Under the pieces are notes generated by a model. It was given only the letters and a program-made list of their open reading frames with translations, ran no database searches and was not told where the DNA came from. 64,000 nucleotides of DNA from an uncultured Porphyromonadaceae bacterium (GTDB lineage Bacteria; Bacteroidota; Bacteroidia; Bacteroidales; Muribaculaceae), in assembly GCA_947567425.1 (NCBI GenBank), contig CANOLV010000008.1:41496-105495 (forward strand), read 5' to 3'. Below are positions 16,065 to 26,216 of the stretch, piece after piece; within the stretch, counting starts at the first letter, position 1; each line of letters starts with the position of its first letter. The translations under genes and the position numbers were made by a program.

Positions 16065-16490
16065 ATGTTAAAGACTATTTTGGCCATTTCCGGCAAGCCC
16101 GGACTATTCAAGCTCGTGAGCCAGGGTAAAAACATGCTGATAGTTGAATCCCTCGCTAACGGAAAGCGCACCCCGGCCTATGCGCACGACAAAGTAATAT
16201 CTCTCGGAGACATCGCCATATACACCATCGACGAAGATGTTCCTCTGGGAGAGGTGTTTGAAGCCATCAAGGCCAAGACCGACGCCAAAACCGTCGACCT
16301 TAAAGCATTCGCCGACGATGCCACCCTGCGTGCTTACTTCAAAGAGGTGCTTCCCGATTTCGACGAAGACCGCGTCTACACCAACGACATCAAGAAAGTA
16401 TTCTCTTGGTACAACCTCCTTCTGGCCGCCGGAATCACAGAATTTGTAGATAAGGAGGCCGAAGAGCAGAAGGAAGAGACTGCAGAATAA
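16065..16490 (+). CDS. DUF5606 domain protein
   Basis: A 141-residue protein starting MLKTILAISGKPGLFKLVSQ, the hallmark of the Bacteroidetes DUF5606 family. The first ~60 residues form an SH3-like/beta domain and the rest is helical, with a very acidic C-terminal tail (KEAEEQKEETAE). No enzyme motif is seen and no function is established. It has its own promoter and a strong terminator shared with lon. Confidence 0.85.
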   Translation: MLKTILAISGKPGLFKLVSQGKNMLIVESLANGKRTPAYAHDKVISLGDIAIYTIDEDVPLGEVFEAIKAKTDAKTVDLKAFADDATLRAYFKEVLPDFDEDRVYTNDIKKVFSWYNLLLAAGITEFVDKEAEEQKEETAE

Positions 16491-16513
16491 TCCGCTTTCA
16501 CCTATAAAATTAT

Positions 16514-16559
16514 AGCCGGGCATTGTCTGTTGAACAGCGACAATGCCCGGCTGATTTTT
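16514..16559. terminator. Terminator between DUF5606 gene and lon
   Basis: AGCCGGGCATTGTC (16514-16527) pairs with GACAATGCCCGGCT (16539-16552), followed on the plus strand by GATTTTT. Confidence 0.85.
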
Positions 16560-16574
16560 CCTAAAGCCAAGGAA

Positions 16575-19004
16575 TCAAAGCTCCATCGGATTGTCCACTT
16601 TCTCCTGGAGAAGCGAAAAGTCGATCACTTCCATCACTGTCTCCACAAAATGGAATGTCAGGCCCTCTATATATATGCTGTCTATATCATCGATATCCTT
16701 GCGGTTGTCGGCCGACAACACTATATCCGTGATTCCGGCACGCTTGGCGGCAAGAATCTTCTCCTTGATCCCACCCACCGGAAGCACCTTCCCGCGGAGT
16801 GTGATCTCACCGGTCATGGCCAGACGCGGACGCACTTTCCGCTGCGTGAACGCCGACACCATGGAAGTGGCCATGGTGATGCCGGCCGAAGGACCATCTT
16901 TCGGTATAGCGCCCTCCGGCACATGCACATGCAGCTGGTATTTCTCAAACAGCGCATCGTCGATGCCAAGTTCAGCGGCATGGCTCTTTATATATTGCAG
17001 GGCTATCGCGGCCGACTCCTTCATCACGTTTCCAAGATTGCCGGTCAGTGCAAGTTTCTCCCCCTTGCTTTTGGAAAGCGACGACTCGATATACAGAATC
17101 TCACCCCCCACCGCAGTCCAGGCAAGACCCGTTACCACGCCGGCAAATCTGTTGCCCTCATAACGATCCTTTGTATATTTCGCCACACCGAGCATATCCT
17201 TCAGATGGTCAGGGGTGATCAACGCCGGGAATTCCGAACCCTGCACCTTGGCCAGAATGGCCTTACGCACAATGTTGGCAAGCTCTTTCTCAAGCTGACG
17301 CACGCCGCTTTCGGAAGTATAATTCTCCACTATGACGGATATGGCATCTTCCGACACGGCAAATTCATCGGCCGACAGATTGTTCTCAACAAATAACTTC
17401 GGCATGATATGGCGCACGGCTATCTGCACCTTCTCCTCCAGAAGATAGCCCGACAGGTCGATTATCTCCATACGGTCCAGAAGAGGCTGAGAGAGAGTCG
17501 AAAGCGTATTGGCGGTGGCTATGAACAGGACTTTTGACAGGTCATAGTCAATGTCGATGTAATTGTCGTGGAAACGACAATTCTGCTCAGGATCAAGCAC
17601 TTCAAGAAGAGCTGCCGACGGATCTCCTTTGAAGTCCGAGCCGATCTTGTCGACCTCATCGAGCAAAAGCACCGGATTGGAAGTTCCAGCACGCTTCACC
17701 GCATCGATGATGCGTCCAGGCATAGCGCCTATGTATGTGCGGCGGTGTCCGCGGATTTCAGCTTCATCGTGCAAACCTCCAAGCGACACACGCTGATACT
17801 TACGCCCGAGCGACTCGGCTATCGACCGGCCCAAAGAGGTCTTTCCCACTCCGGGAGGCCCCACCAGGCACAATATCGGCGACTTGCCGTCAGGATTGTT
17901 CATCAGGAGCGCTATCTGTTCGAGTATGCGCTGCTTCACTTTCTTCAGTCCGTAGTGCTCGGAATCAAGCACATTACGCGCAGCCTCAAAATCCATGTTC
18001 AAGTCGGAATAAGTCTGCCACGGAAGTTCAAGCAGCGTCTCCAGATAGGAATACTGCACGGAATATTCCGGACTCTGCGGGTTCAGACGACTCAGCTTGT
18101 CGACCTCCTTGGCAAATACCTTCCGGGCCGATTCCGTAAAATTGACCGACTCACCCCGCTTATGGAGTGCATCGACCTCATCCTGCTCGTCGCCATAAAG
18201 TTCGTTCTTTATAGCCTCCATCTGCCCTTGCAGGAAGGCTTGGCGCTGATTCTGTTCAAAATTTCTGCGTGCGTTTGACTGAATCTCCTCTGCCACCTTC
18301 ATCATCTGCTCCTGTTCGGTCAGCTGTTCGAGCAATCGGTTGGCACGTATTTTAAGATGGTTCTCCACCAGAAGCGACATCTTTATCTCCACCGGAAACG
18401 GCGACTGCGTACAGATGAAGTTGACCAGATCAGCCGTTAGCGGGAAATTCTTGAGATTCAGAAGAAAGTCCTGTGCTATGTCCACATTTTCGGCCAACTT
18501 GGCTGTCAGGTCGCGTATGGCGGTGAGCACACCATGGAAGTTTTTGTCGTTCTTCCTCGGCTTAGTCTCCTTGACCGGCTCCACCGCGGCCGTCAGCGGA
18601 TATCCCTCGCCGGTCGGTTCAGTCTCGGCAGGTCCGAGGATATGGACCTTTTCACGGGCGCGGACAATGGCCGTATGATTGCCGTCAGGCAAATCAAACA
18701 CTTTAAGCACGTCGGCCACCACGCCGTAGTCGTAAAGCCGTCCGATAGAAGGATTGTCATCGTCGGCATCCAGCTGGCACACCACGCCTATCGGAGTCTG
18801 GCTGTCGGCGGCTTTCTGCGCAGTCAGCTGCGAATTGATGCGAACCAGCGAAATCGGGATGGTGGTACCGGGGAAGAGCACCAGATTGCGTGTCGGCAGT
18901 ATCGGCAACGCCTCATAGTCGGGAGAAGAGGTTATACGGTTCGGTGTCAGGTCGATCTGGCCTAACGATATTATCTTATGGGTTTCTGTATTTGAATTGC
19001 TCAT
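16575..19004 (-). CDS. lon: ATP-dependent protease Lon
   Basis: An 809-residue protease degrading misfolded and regulatory proteins in the cytosol. Domains in order: LON substrate-binding domain (about 30-235), coiled helical linker, AAA+ module with Walker A GPPGVGKT (382-389) and Walker B VLLLDEVDK (445-453), and the C-terminal protease domain with catalytic S706 in PKDGPSAG and K747 in GGIKEK. Length and order fit the bacterial LonA type. It is a single gene, convergent with DUF5606. Heat-shock control is common but no motif for it is visible. Confidence 0.97.
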   Translation of the reverse strand: MSNSNTETHKIISLGQIDLTPNRITSSPDYEALPILPTRNLVLFPGTTIPISLVRINSQLTAQKAADSQTPIGVVCQLDADDDNPSIGRLYDYGVVADVLKVFDLPDGNHTAIVRAREKVHILGPAETEPTGEGYPLTAAVEPVKETKPRKNDKNFHGVLTAIRDLTAKLAENVDIAQDFLLNLKNFPLTADLVNFICTQSPFPVEIKMSLLVENHLKIRANRLLEQLTEQEQMMKVAEEIQSNARRNFEQNQRQAFLQGQMEAIKNELYGDEQDEVDALHKRGESVNFTESARKVFAKEVDKLSRLNPQSPEYSVQYSYLETLLELPWQTYSDLNMDFEAARNVLDSEHYGLKKVKQRILEQIALLMNNPDGKSPILCLVGPPGVGKTSLGRSIAESLGRKYQRVSLGGLHDEAEIRGHRRTYIGAMPGRIIDAVKRAGTSNPVLLLDEVDKIGSDFKGDPSAALLEVLDPEQNCRFHDNYIDIDYDLSKVLFIATANTLSTLSQPLLDRMEIIDLSGYLLEEKVQIAVRHIMPKLFVENNLSADEFAVSEDAISVIVENYTSESGVRQLEKELANIVRKAILAKVQGSEFPALITPDHLKDMLGVAKYTKDRYEGNRFAGVVTGLAWTAVGGEILYIESSLSKSKGEKLALTGNLGNVMKESAAIALQYIKSHAAELGIDDALFEKYQLHVHVPEGAIPKDGPSAGITMATSMVSAFTQRKVRPRLAMTGEITLRGKVLPVGGIKEKILAAKRAGITDIVLSADNRKDIDDIDSIYIEGLTFHFVETVMEVIDFSLLQEKVDNPMEL

Positions 19005-19071
19005 CTGTGGATATATTGTACATTCTATATATTACAAACCGTGTGCCAAACTCCTGCACTTTTCCCGGATG

Positions 19072-20385
19072 TCACTTAAATGCCATCAGATATTTCTTAA
19101 ACGCCGGATACAGCGCCGACATTCTGGTCACATGCTTCTCGCCCGACAGGAATGCCGACAGTCTCTTCGGAACAGCAACATTGCCACCAATGACACTTTC
19201 CACCGTCTCCTTGAATTTGGCAGGATGGGCAGTCTCGAAAAATATACCGGTCTCACCCTGGCGCAGATGGTCAGACAGACCGCGGTATGCCACTGCACCG
19301 TGCGGATCGAGCAGATAGCCCGAACGCTCATACTCCTCCTTGATGGTCCGCTTTATAGCATCATCGTCGTAGGCGCATCCGCTTATGTCGGCGCACACAT
19401 CCTTATGCACACCTCCGTATAAGTCGAGTATCCGAGCAAAATTCGACGGATCGCCCACATCCATGGCATTGGCCACTGTGGCCACCGATGCCCTGGGTGA
19501 ATAGACTCCGCTGTTAAGATATTGCAGCACGACGTCATTACGGTTGTTAGCGGCGATGAAGCGCTTTATCGGAAGCCCCATCCGTTTGGCTATAAGTCCG
19601 GAGCACAAATTGCCGAAGTTGCCGCTCGGCACCGCCACCACCACATTCTTCATGTCGACATCTTCGCTCATCAGGCGTGCGTAGGCATGGTAGAAATAGA
19701 ACATCTGCGGCAGAAAACGCGCCACATTTATCGAATTGGCAGATGTCAGAAACATCTTCGACGCAATTTCCTTGTCGGAGAACGCCGCCTTTACCATCGC
19801 CTGGCAATCATCAAATGTGCCGTCAATCTCTATGGCGCTGATATTATGGCCGAGCGTGGTGAACTGCGCCTCCTGTATCGGACTGACCTTACCTTTCGGA
19901 TATAGGACATGCACCTGTACACCCGGCACATCAAGAAATCCGTTTGCCACGGCACTCCCCGTATCGCCGGAGGTAGCGGCCAGCACATGCACAGTGCCAC
20001 CGTCGCCTCCGTCCGAACCGTTGAAATAAGCCAGCATCCTCGCCATAAACCTGGCGCCTACGTCCTTAAACGCAAGTGTCGGTCCATGGTAAAGCTCAAG
20101 CGAATACTTATTGTCGGCTACCTTGACAAGGGGTATTTCAAAGCTGAGAGCCTCGTTTATCAGATTTTTCAAAGCCACTGACTCCATGTCGTCGCCGAAA
20201 AGAGTGTTTGCAACCACGTATGCTATGTCCTGAAGCGACATCTCCCCTATATGACGGAAGAAAGCCGCGGGAATAGCAGGTATCCGCTCCGGCATATACA
20301 GTCCGCCGTCGGGAGCCAGTCCTTTGATTATGGCCTCCTTTAGAGAGACCATTTCCGATTTATGGTTAGTACTGTAGTATTTCAT
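19072..20385 (-). CDS. thrC: Threonine synthase
   Basis: A 437-residue fold-type II PLP enzyme converting O-phosphohomoserine to threonine. The PLP lysine is K107 in GPTLAFKDVGARF; the phosphate-binding block is AATSGDTGSAVANG. Length fits the ThrC-2 (E. coli/yeast-like) group. It is the last gene of thrA / PGM-like / thrC and begins 17 bases after the preceding stop. Confidence 0.95.
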   Translation of the reverse strand: MKYYSTNHKSEMVSLKEAIIKGLAPDGGLYMPERIPAIPAAFFRHIGEMSLQDIAYVVANTLFGDDMESVALKNLINEALSFEIPLVKVADNKYSLELYHGPTLAFKDVGARFMARMLAYFNGSDGGDGGTVHVLAATSGDTGSAVANGFLDVPGVQVHVLYPKGKVSPIQEAQFTTLGHNISAIEIDGTFDDCQAMVKAAFSDKEIASKMFLTSANSINVARFLPQMFYFYHAYARLMSEDVDMKNVVVAVPSGNFGNLCSGLIAKRMGLPIKRFIAANNRNDVVLQYLNSGVYSPRASVATVANAMDVGDPSNFARILDLYGGVHKDVCADISGCAYDDDAIKRTIKEEYERSGYLLDPHGAVAYRGLSDHLRQGETGIFFETAHPAKFKETVESVIGGNVAVPKRLSAFLSGEKHVTRMSALYPAFKKYLMAFK

Positions 20386-20402
20386 CTGTCAAAATGTGTT
20401 TT

Positions 20403-21614
20403 TTATGATTTCAGGAACTCCCTGATGAAAGTATCTCCTTCTATTAGGCCGTAACAACCTCCACGGGACGCATTTTCTGAAAATTCGGTCACTCCGTCGG
20501 CAGGCATACCTTTGCGCCAGATGACGAACGGAACCGGATCGGCCGTATGGGTTCTTACGGCACATGGGGTCGGATGATCGGGCAACAGAGCCACCGATAC
20601 TTCCTCGTCCATACCGTCGACGGCATCCATCAACGGACGTAGCACACGACTGTCGAGATTCTCTATCGTCCGAAGCTTAAGCCCGACATCGCCGTCATGT
20701 CCGGCCTCGTCGCTCGCCTCGACATGAAGAAACACAAAGTCCGCACCTTTACGCATAGCATCAAGGGCCGCCTCTACTTTGCCTTCGTAGTTTGTGTCAT
20801 AAAGCCCCGTGGCACCCTCTACCTTTATAGGAGTCAGTCCGGCATACACGCCTATCCCGAAAATCAGGTCAACAGCCGAAATGACCACTCCCGACCTTAC
20901 TGGATACATCTGCCCCATAGGCACCATCTTAGGCCTGTAGCCCGGCGACCACGGCCAGATAATGTTGGCCGGCGCCTTTCCCGCGGCCTCGCGCTTAAGG
21001 TTGACCGGATGCGATGCCAGCACACTCTGCGAACCGAGAATCAGACTATTGATCAATGCCGCCGTAGCATCTGCCTCAGGCGACAGCGCCTTGACCATTT
21101 TGTCGGAGAATTCAGCTCCAGGTACATCATGCGGAGGAGTGCAGGCTATACGCTTGTCACCCCCCTTTATCAGCAACAGACATCGGTAGGACACTCCTGT
21201 ATGGAAACGTACGCTGTCGCTCCCAAGTTCCCGGTTAAGTGTCTTGATTAGTTCGTCGGCCTCCTCGGTGGATATATGACCGCCTGAATGGTTCTTTATT
21301 CTACCATCCTCGACAGTAATCAGATTGCATCTCATGGCCATCCAGCCTTCAGGCACATCGACCCCCATGCTGGCGGCCTCAAGTACTCCCCGGCCTTCAT
21401 AGACTTCCGGCACATCATAGCCTAAAACGGCCATATTGGCCACCTCACTGCCCGGATGCATCCCGTCGGCCACGGTTTTGAACAGGCCCGAACGTCCCTC
21501 CCTGGCCAACCGGTCCATGACGGGAGTCTCCGCCGCTTCGAGCGGAGTCCGTCCACCTAGCGAGTCAACCGGTTCGTCGGCCATTCCGTCGCCTAATACT
21601 ATTATATATTTCAT
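20403..21614 (-). CDS. Archaeal-type iPGM-like protein in the thr operon, probable homoserine kinase
   Basis: A 403-residue alkaline-phosphatase-superfamily metalloenzyme of the ApgM type, normally called cofactor-independent phosphoglycerate mutase. Metal/catalytic residues: D9 in IIVLGDGMAD and S56 in HPGSEVANMAVLG, plus later DHPTP and H-rich metal blocks. It sits between thrA and thrC, exactly where homoserine kinase is missing, and no GHMP-type thrB is present. Bacteroidetes and some other bacteria have this arrangement, and the protein has been proposed as an alternative homoserine kinase; I infer that role from position. ATG at 21614 chosen; the frame opens to a TTG at 21626. Confidence 0.85.
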   Translation of the reverse strand: MKYIIVLGDGMADEPVDSLGGRTPLEAAETPVMDRLAREGRSGLFKTVADGMHPGSEVANMAVLGYDVPEVYEGRGVLEAASMGVDVPEGWMAMRCNLITVEDGRIKNHSGGHISTEEADELIKTLNRELGSDSVRFHTGVSYRCLLLIKGGDKRIACTPPHDVPGAEFSDKMVKALSPEADATAALINSLILGSQSVLASHPVNLKREAAGKAPANIIWPWSPGYRPKMVPMGQMYPVRSGVVISAVDLIFGIGVYAGLTPIKVEGATGLYDTNYEGKVEAALDAMRKGADFVFLHVEASDEAGHDGDVGLKLRTIENLDSRVLRPLMDAVDGMDEEVSVALLPDHPTPCAVRTHTADPVPFVIWRKGMPADGVTEFSENASRGGCYGLIEGDTFIREFLKS

Positions 21615-21648
21615 GTTTCGTTCCAATAAAGATAAAGACGTTTGATAT

Positions 21649-24084
21649 TCAACGGATATTGGCTATGCCGATAATGTCAGAGAACACACCGGCCGCAGTG
21701 ACTTCCGCACCTGCGCCATAGCCCTTGATAGCCATAGGATACTCCTTATAGCGTTCGGTCGTGATCAGAATCACGTTGTTGCTGCCTTCCAGATGATAGA
21801 ACGGATGCTGTGGATCGACAAGCTTAAGCCCGACGCTCACCTCACCGTTGTCGAGCGTGGCCACAAACCGGAAGTGACGTCCATCGGCCTCCGCCTCCGC
21901 ACGCCATTTCTCGAACTCGGCATCCAAAGCCTCGACTTTAGCGAAGAATGAATCCAATCCTCCCTCGAAGCATTCCTTCGGCAGAAATAAGTCGGCCCTC
22001 ACATCCGACTGCTCGACTTGATAACCGGCTTCCCGGGCCAGAATCACTATCTTCCTTATCACATCCTTGCCACTCAGGTCGTTGCGTGGATCCGGCTCAC
22101 TGTAGCCGGCTTCCTGAGCCATCTTGATAGCCCGGCTCATAGGCACGTCGGCACTAAGCACATTGAAGATGTAATTGAGGGTTCCGCTGACCACGGCCTC
22201 GATTTTAAGTATGCGGTCGCCGGAATTGATCAGATTGTTTATCGTGTTGATAATCGGAAGGCCGGCTCCGACATTCGTTTCAAAAAGGAATTTCACATCC
22301 TTCTTGTGCGACACACGCTTCAGACGCGAATAGTCGGCATAATCGCCTGATGCGGCTATCTTGTTAGCGGCCACGACATTGACGTTGTGGCTCAGAAGAT
22401 CGTAATAGAGCGACGCCACATCGCCGCTTGCCGTACAGTCGACAAACACTGAATTGAATATATTCATTCCGATTACTCCCTTGCGGAGATTGTCGGGAGT
22501 GGCGGTGACCGACGACGATTCCAGACGCTCGGCATATTCGTCGAAGTCGATGCCGTCGCGGTCAAACACGCATTTGCGGGAGTTGGCCAGTCCGACCAAC
22601 CTCAACCGCAATGCTTTGTTCTCCAACAGTTTTTCCTGCTGGGAGTGGATCTGCGCCAGCAGGCTCCGACCCACATTTCCTAATCCGACAACAAACAGGT
22701 TTAAGATCTGTGTGTCAGATAAGAAAAAACTGTCATGTATTACATTCAGGGCCTTACGCAGGTCCTTATGCTCGATCACAAACGATATGTTGGTCTCGGA
22801 TGCACCTTGGGCGCATGCTATGACACTTATACCGTTTCGGCCGAGTGTATTGAAGAGCTTTCCGGCAATACCGGCCGCATGCTTCATATTTTCGCCGACG
22901 ATGGCCACTGTGGCCAGATCAGGCTCGGCCACTATGTCGGTCAGCGTTCCGGCAAGCAGTTCGGCCGCAAACTCTTCGTTAAGCACTTCTATGGCGTGGG
23001 GCGCATCGACGTTGCGCACAGCGAACGATGTATTGTTCTCGCTCGCCGCCTGGCTGACCATGAACACAGATATACCGTTCTTGGCGAGCGAATTGAAAAT
23101 TCGCGAATTCACACCTATCACACCGACCATACCAAGACCCACCACCGTTATCAGACACGTATCGTTGATCGAAGAGATGCCCTTGATGGCCTTTTCACCG
23201 GAATTCTGAGGCTCATCGCTTATCAACGTGCCGGGAGCCTCCGGATTGAAGGTGTTCTTTATCAGTATAGGTATATTCTTATGGAACACCGGATAGATCG
23301 TAGGCGGATAGATCACTTTGGCGCCGAAGTTGCACAACTCCATTGCCTCGGTGAACGATAGCCTGTCAATGACGAGAGCTCCGTTGATCACACGCGGATC
23401 GGCAGTCATAAATCCGTCAACATCCGTCCATATTTCCAGCACATGCGCATCCAGAGCCGCCGCCAGAATAGCCGCGGTATAGTCGGATCCTCCTCGACCG
23501 AGGTTGGTGATATTCCCCTCGGCATCGCTCGATATGAAACCCGGCACCACCGTCACTTTCGAGTCAAGATGGTCGAAAGTGGCATGAATCAGAGGTTGGG
23601 TGGCATCATTGTCGAGCACATGCTTGTCCCACTTCTTGACCGTCTTGATAAAACTGCGGCTGTCGAAGTGTACAGCTCCGCTGATCACGTGCGACACTAT
23701 CACCGAGGATATACGTTCGCCGTAGCTGACCACGATGTCAAGAGTGCGGTCGCTCAGGTCCTTTATCAGGCTGACCCCGCGATAGATGTTTCCGAGCTCC
23801 TCAAGCAACGGATTCACTATCGAAAGCACCTCCAGCTGATCGGAGGCAGGCACTATGCCTTCAATAACTTTTCGATGGCGGTCGACGATACGCGCATAGC
23901 TTTCAAGGTGCGATATGTCGCCCTTGGCGGCAAGCTTGGCCGTATTTATCAGCTGGTCGGTGATACCGCCCAACGCCGAAACGACCACGATGACAGGCTC
24001 TTCACAAGCCTCCACTATGGCCTTGACGCTGCGTAGACTCTCGACCGTGCCGACTGATGTCCCGCCAAATTTAAGTACTTTCAT
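21649..24084 (-). CDS. thrA: Bifunctional aspartokinase / homoserine dehydrogenase
   Basis: An 811-residue fusion. The N-terminal aspartokinase (1-~300) starts KFGGTSVGTVESL and has GRGGSDYTA; two ACT-like regulatory segments follow (about 315-465, with VVGLGMVGVIGVNSRIF and IVGENMKHAAGIAGKLF); the homoserine dehydrogenase half (about 470-811) has the NAD(P) motif VVGLGNVGRSLL and EAGYSEPDPRNDLSG. It makes aspartyl phosphate and homoserine for threonine (and methionine/lysine branches). First gene of the thr operon. I see no leader peptide or clear attenuator in the 125 bases upstream. Confidence 0.97.
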   Translation of the reverse strand: MKVLKFGGTSVGTVESLRSVKAIVEACEEPVIVVVSALGGITDQLINTAKLAAKGDISHLESYARIVDRHRKVIEGIVPASDQLEVLSIVNPLLEELGNIYRGVSLIKDLSDRTLDIVVSYGERISSVIVSHVISGAVHFDSRSFIKTVKKWDKHVLDNDATQPLIHATFDHLDSKVTVVPGFISSDAEGNITNLGRGGSDYTAAILAAALDAHVLEIWTDVDGFMTADPRVINGALVIDRLSFTEAMELCNFGAKVIYPPTIYPVFHKNIPILIKNTFNPEAPGTLISDEPQNSGEKAIKGISSINDTCLITVVGLGMVGVIGVNSRIFNSLAKNGISVFMVSQAASENNTSFAVRNVDAPHAIEVLNEEFAAELLAGTLTDIVAEPDLATVAIVGENMKHAAGIAGKLFNTLGRNGISVIACAQGASETNISFVIEHKDLRKALNVIHDSFFLSDTQILNLFVVGLGNVGRSLLAQIHSQQEKLLENKALRLRLVGLANSRKCVFDRDGIDFDEYAERLESSSVTATPDNLRKGVIGMNIFNSVFVDCTASGDVASLYYDLLSHNVNVVAANKIAASGDYADYSRLKRVSHKKDVKFLFETNVGAGLPIINTINNLINSGDRILKIEAVVSGTLNYIFNVLSADVPMSRAIKMAQEAGYSEPDPRNDLSGKDVIRKIVILAREAGYQVEQSDVRADLFLPKECFEGGLDSFFAKVEALDAEFEKWRAEAEADGRHFRFVATLDNGEVSVGLKLVDPQHPFYHLEGSNNVILITTERYKEYPMAIKGYGAGAEVTAAGVFSDIIGIANIR

Positions 24085-24209
24085 TTCTATTTGTCAGAGA
24101 TTGTCTATTATATATCAGATTTTTCCACGAAGTTACTACAAAAGTGCGGATTAAAAGAGTGAAAGAAACAAAAAAACGGGAGCCTTGCCCCTATACGCTT
24201 TCCGTTTTC

Positions 24210-24629
24210 TCAGAATTTCCGGCAACTAATCACGGCAAAGTCCGACTCCATGACCAGCTTGTCGCCGCTAAGATGCCTTACTGCAAAGGTAGTGGGAGTA
24301 GCCGACATACCCCATGCAGAGAGCTGACCGGGATCGTCGACCGCCGTAGGAAATTCCAATGTCAACGTCTTTTTGTCATACTTCATATTGCCGATAATCT
24401 GGCCCGGCGAAGCTTTCGACTGACGCAGATTCACAGTATGCAGGTTAAAGCAGTAGTATACCTGAGAGGTCTTGACATTATCCGTATGACCGTCCGACTT
24501 ATACTCGATGGTCAGCACCTGCCACTGCCCGTCAAGGTCGCCGTTGATATAGTGCTTCCGGCAGCCCGTGGCTCCCAGCATGGCAAGCACCACCACCGTA
24601 AATGCCATTACTTTAATTATCGTCTTCAT
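24210..24629 (-). CDS. Lipocalin-like lipoprotein
   Basis: A 139-residue protein with a lipoprotein signal peptide (LAMLGATGCRK, lipidation at C23). The mature part begins GDLDGQWQVLTIEY, the N-terminal pattern of lipocalin-like Bacteroidetes lipoproteins, and continues as short beta strands. It probably binds something at the outer membrane; no ligand is shown. Its start codon overlaps the stop of the Wzi-like gene by four bases (ATGA), so the two are translationally coupled and likely work together. Confidence 0.75.
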   Translation of the reverse strand: MKTIIKVMAFTVVVLAMLGATGCRKHYINGDLDGQWQVLTIEYKSDGHTDNVKTSQVYYCFNLHTVNLRQSKASPGQIIGNMKYDKKTLTLEFPTAVDDPGQLSAWGMSATPTTFAVRHLSGDKLVMESDFAVISCRKF

Positions 24630-26086
24630 AATATTCCGCTCTTTCTAAATGTGAACATAACTCCGAAACTGTTGCCCAACAAGGCGCCACGGTCGGCTCC
24701 TATGGTCAGTATGCCGGCGGTTCCTTCAAGCCACTTCGGAGTGTAGCTTACCTCAAGCATGCCGGTGTAGAGCTTTTCCACTTCCGGCAGAGGAGATCTG
24801 TAGGTACCCCAGTTGCGGGTATACGACATCAATACCCTATAGCCTAACTCTTCCAATGGTTGCCCTTCGAATCCCACATGGTGTCCGATCAGGCGGTTGC
24901 TCCGGAATCCGATCATGCCGTTGCGGTTATAGATCGGCGACACTATCAGCGGATTGCCGATTCCCATGCCCCAATGCTGCCATCCGGTATAGATGCTATG
25001 ATTATAATAATTGTCAGTCCCGCTGACCTGTTCGGGAATGGAAGCCGAAGTGTCATTATAGACGGCTCCCGACTGATCCTTTGTGTAAAGATACTCATAT
25101 ACGAAACGGCTTATGACCGGATTTTTAGGCACCGAGACCTCTATACCCCAAAATCCGTCTTTCCACTCATAGTCGAAAAACATCTGGGAGTGGTCCTCGA
25201 AAAAGTGCTGGTAATAAGCCCTGAATCCCCAGTCGGGAGTCGGATTGTAGGTCACACCAAGGCTCCATGTACCGACATGGTTGCCATAAATGTTGGTCTG
25301 CTCCCCCATCGGTGTGCTGCTGTCGCCTCCTTGGGGAAAAAACACTTTAAGCCAATCCTTAAGTCCGTTTGGCATATCGATCACCTTGTCGCCGGTGATT
25401 GACTTGCCTCCGAACTGGGCAGCCATTTCAAGTCCACCCTCGACCGACCATGGAAGCCGATCGACATCGCCCACCCTGATGAACAATCCCTTGGAATGGT
25501 ACAGGACATGTTCCGTATGTTTATTGGATCCTGCGAAACTGCGCTGCCAGCCGTCGTCGGTAAACATTCCGTATGCTACATATCCTTTTACGGCCAACCA
25601 ATTGCGCGTATATGGGACAGGCGTAAACTCGGGAATCCCTACCCTCACCTGCGGCACCGGGCGGGCATTGCCGGAATAGAGCATGTTTCCGCTGCTAAGG
25701 CGCGGATTGTTGAATTCACCGTAGATCTCCTTGCTACCTATCATCGCACCAAGACACCGGTAGCGGACCTCTCCGTAGAGCTGCTGAACCACAAACGACG
25801 AGGTGAAGTTATACGCTCCGGCAAGGTCCACGCCGGCACCCCACGTAAATTTCTTGTCGGGTTCCATGTCGCGGAACACTCCTATACGCAGATAGCCGTT
25901 GTTCTTCTCTATCGAAGACAGCCCCATGCGGTTGTTGACCATCCAGAAAGGGGTATTCTCACCGCTGCTGAAGCTAACTTGGGCCTCCCCTCTGTACCTG
26001 AGACCGTCGATAGCCTGTGCTCCCGCCCACGGCATTGCAACCGCTACAGACGCCAAGGCGCACACCCTTGAAAAAAGTTTTCTCAT
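24626..26086 (-). CDS. Capsule-assembly Wzi family outer-membrane protein
   Basis: A 486-residue protein with a signal peptide (ending AGAQA) followed by a beta-barrel rich in aromatic residues: GEAQVSFSSGENTPFW near the N-terminus, WLAVKGYVAYGMFTDDGW, GFRAYYQHFFEDHSQMFF. This matches the Wzi family, 18-stranded lectin-like barrels that attach capsule to the cell surface; Bacteroidetes carry many paralogues not linked to capsule loci. No capsule biosynthesis gene is nearby. ATG at 26086 chosen over 26101 for a normal signal peptide. Confidence 0.8.
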   Translation of the reverse strand: MRKLFSRVCALASVAVAMPWAGAQAIDGLRYRGEAQVSFSSGENTPFWMVNNRMGLSSIEKNNGYLRIGVFRDMEPDKKFTWGAGVDLAGAYNFTSSFVVQQLYGEVRYRCLGAMIGSKEIYGEFNNPRLSSGNMLYSGNARPVPQVRVGIPEFTPVPYTRNWLAVKGYVAYGMFTDDGWQRSFAGSNKHTEHVLYHSKGLFIRVGDVDRLPWSVEGGLEMAAQFGGKSITGDKVIDMPNGLKDWLKVFFPQGGDSSTPMGEQTNIYGNHVGTWSLGVTYNPTPDWGFRAYYQHFFEDHSQMFFDYEWKDGFWGIEVSVPKNPVISRFVYEYLYTKDQSGAVYNDTSASIPEQVSGTDNYYNHSIYTGWQHWGMGIGNPLIVSPIYNRNGMIGFRSNRLIGHHVGFEGQPLEELGYRVLMSYTRNWGTYRSPLPEVEKLYTGMLEVSYTPKWLEGTAGILTIGADRGALLGNSFGVMFTFRKSGIL

Positions 26087-26216
26087 AAATATATATTTCA
26101 CTGATTATGTCATCGTCATAACTGCCGACCCACCATACAGACCTGACGTAAGCAAGAATGCCTGGAGGTGTATCACTCGCATCAACACTCTAAACAATCA
26201 GAATGTTGCATAAGTT

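Noticed and set aside
16530-18278. Plus-strand frames opposite lon (16530-17396 and 17568-18278)
   Set aside because: Both overlap the Lon coding sequence on the other strand and have no recognisable domain.
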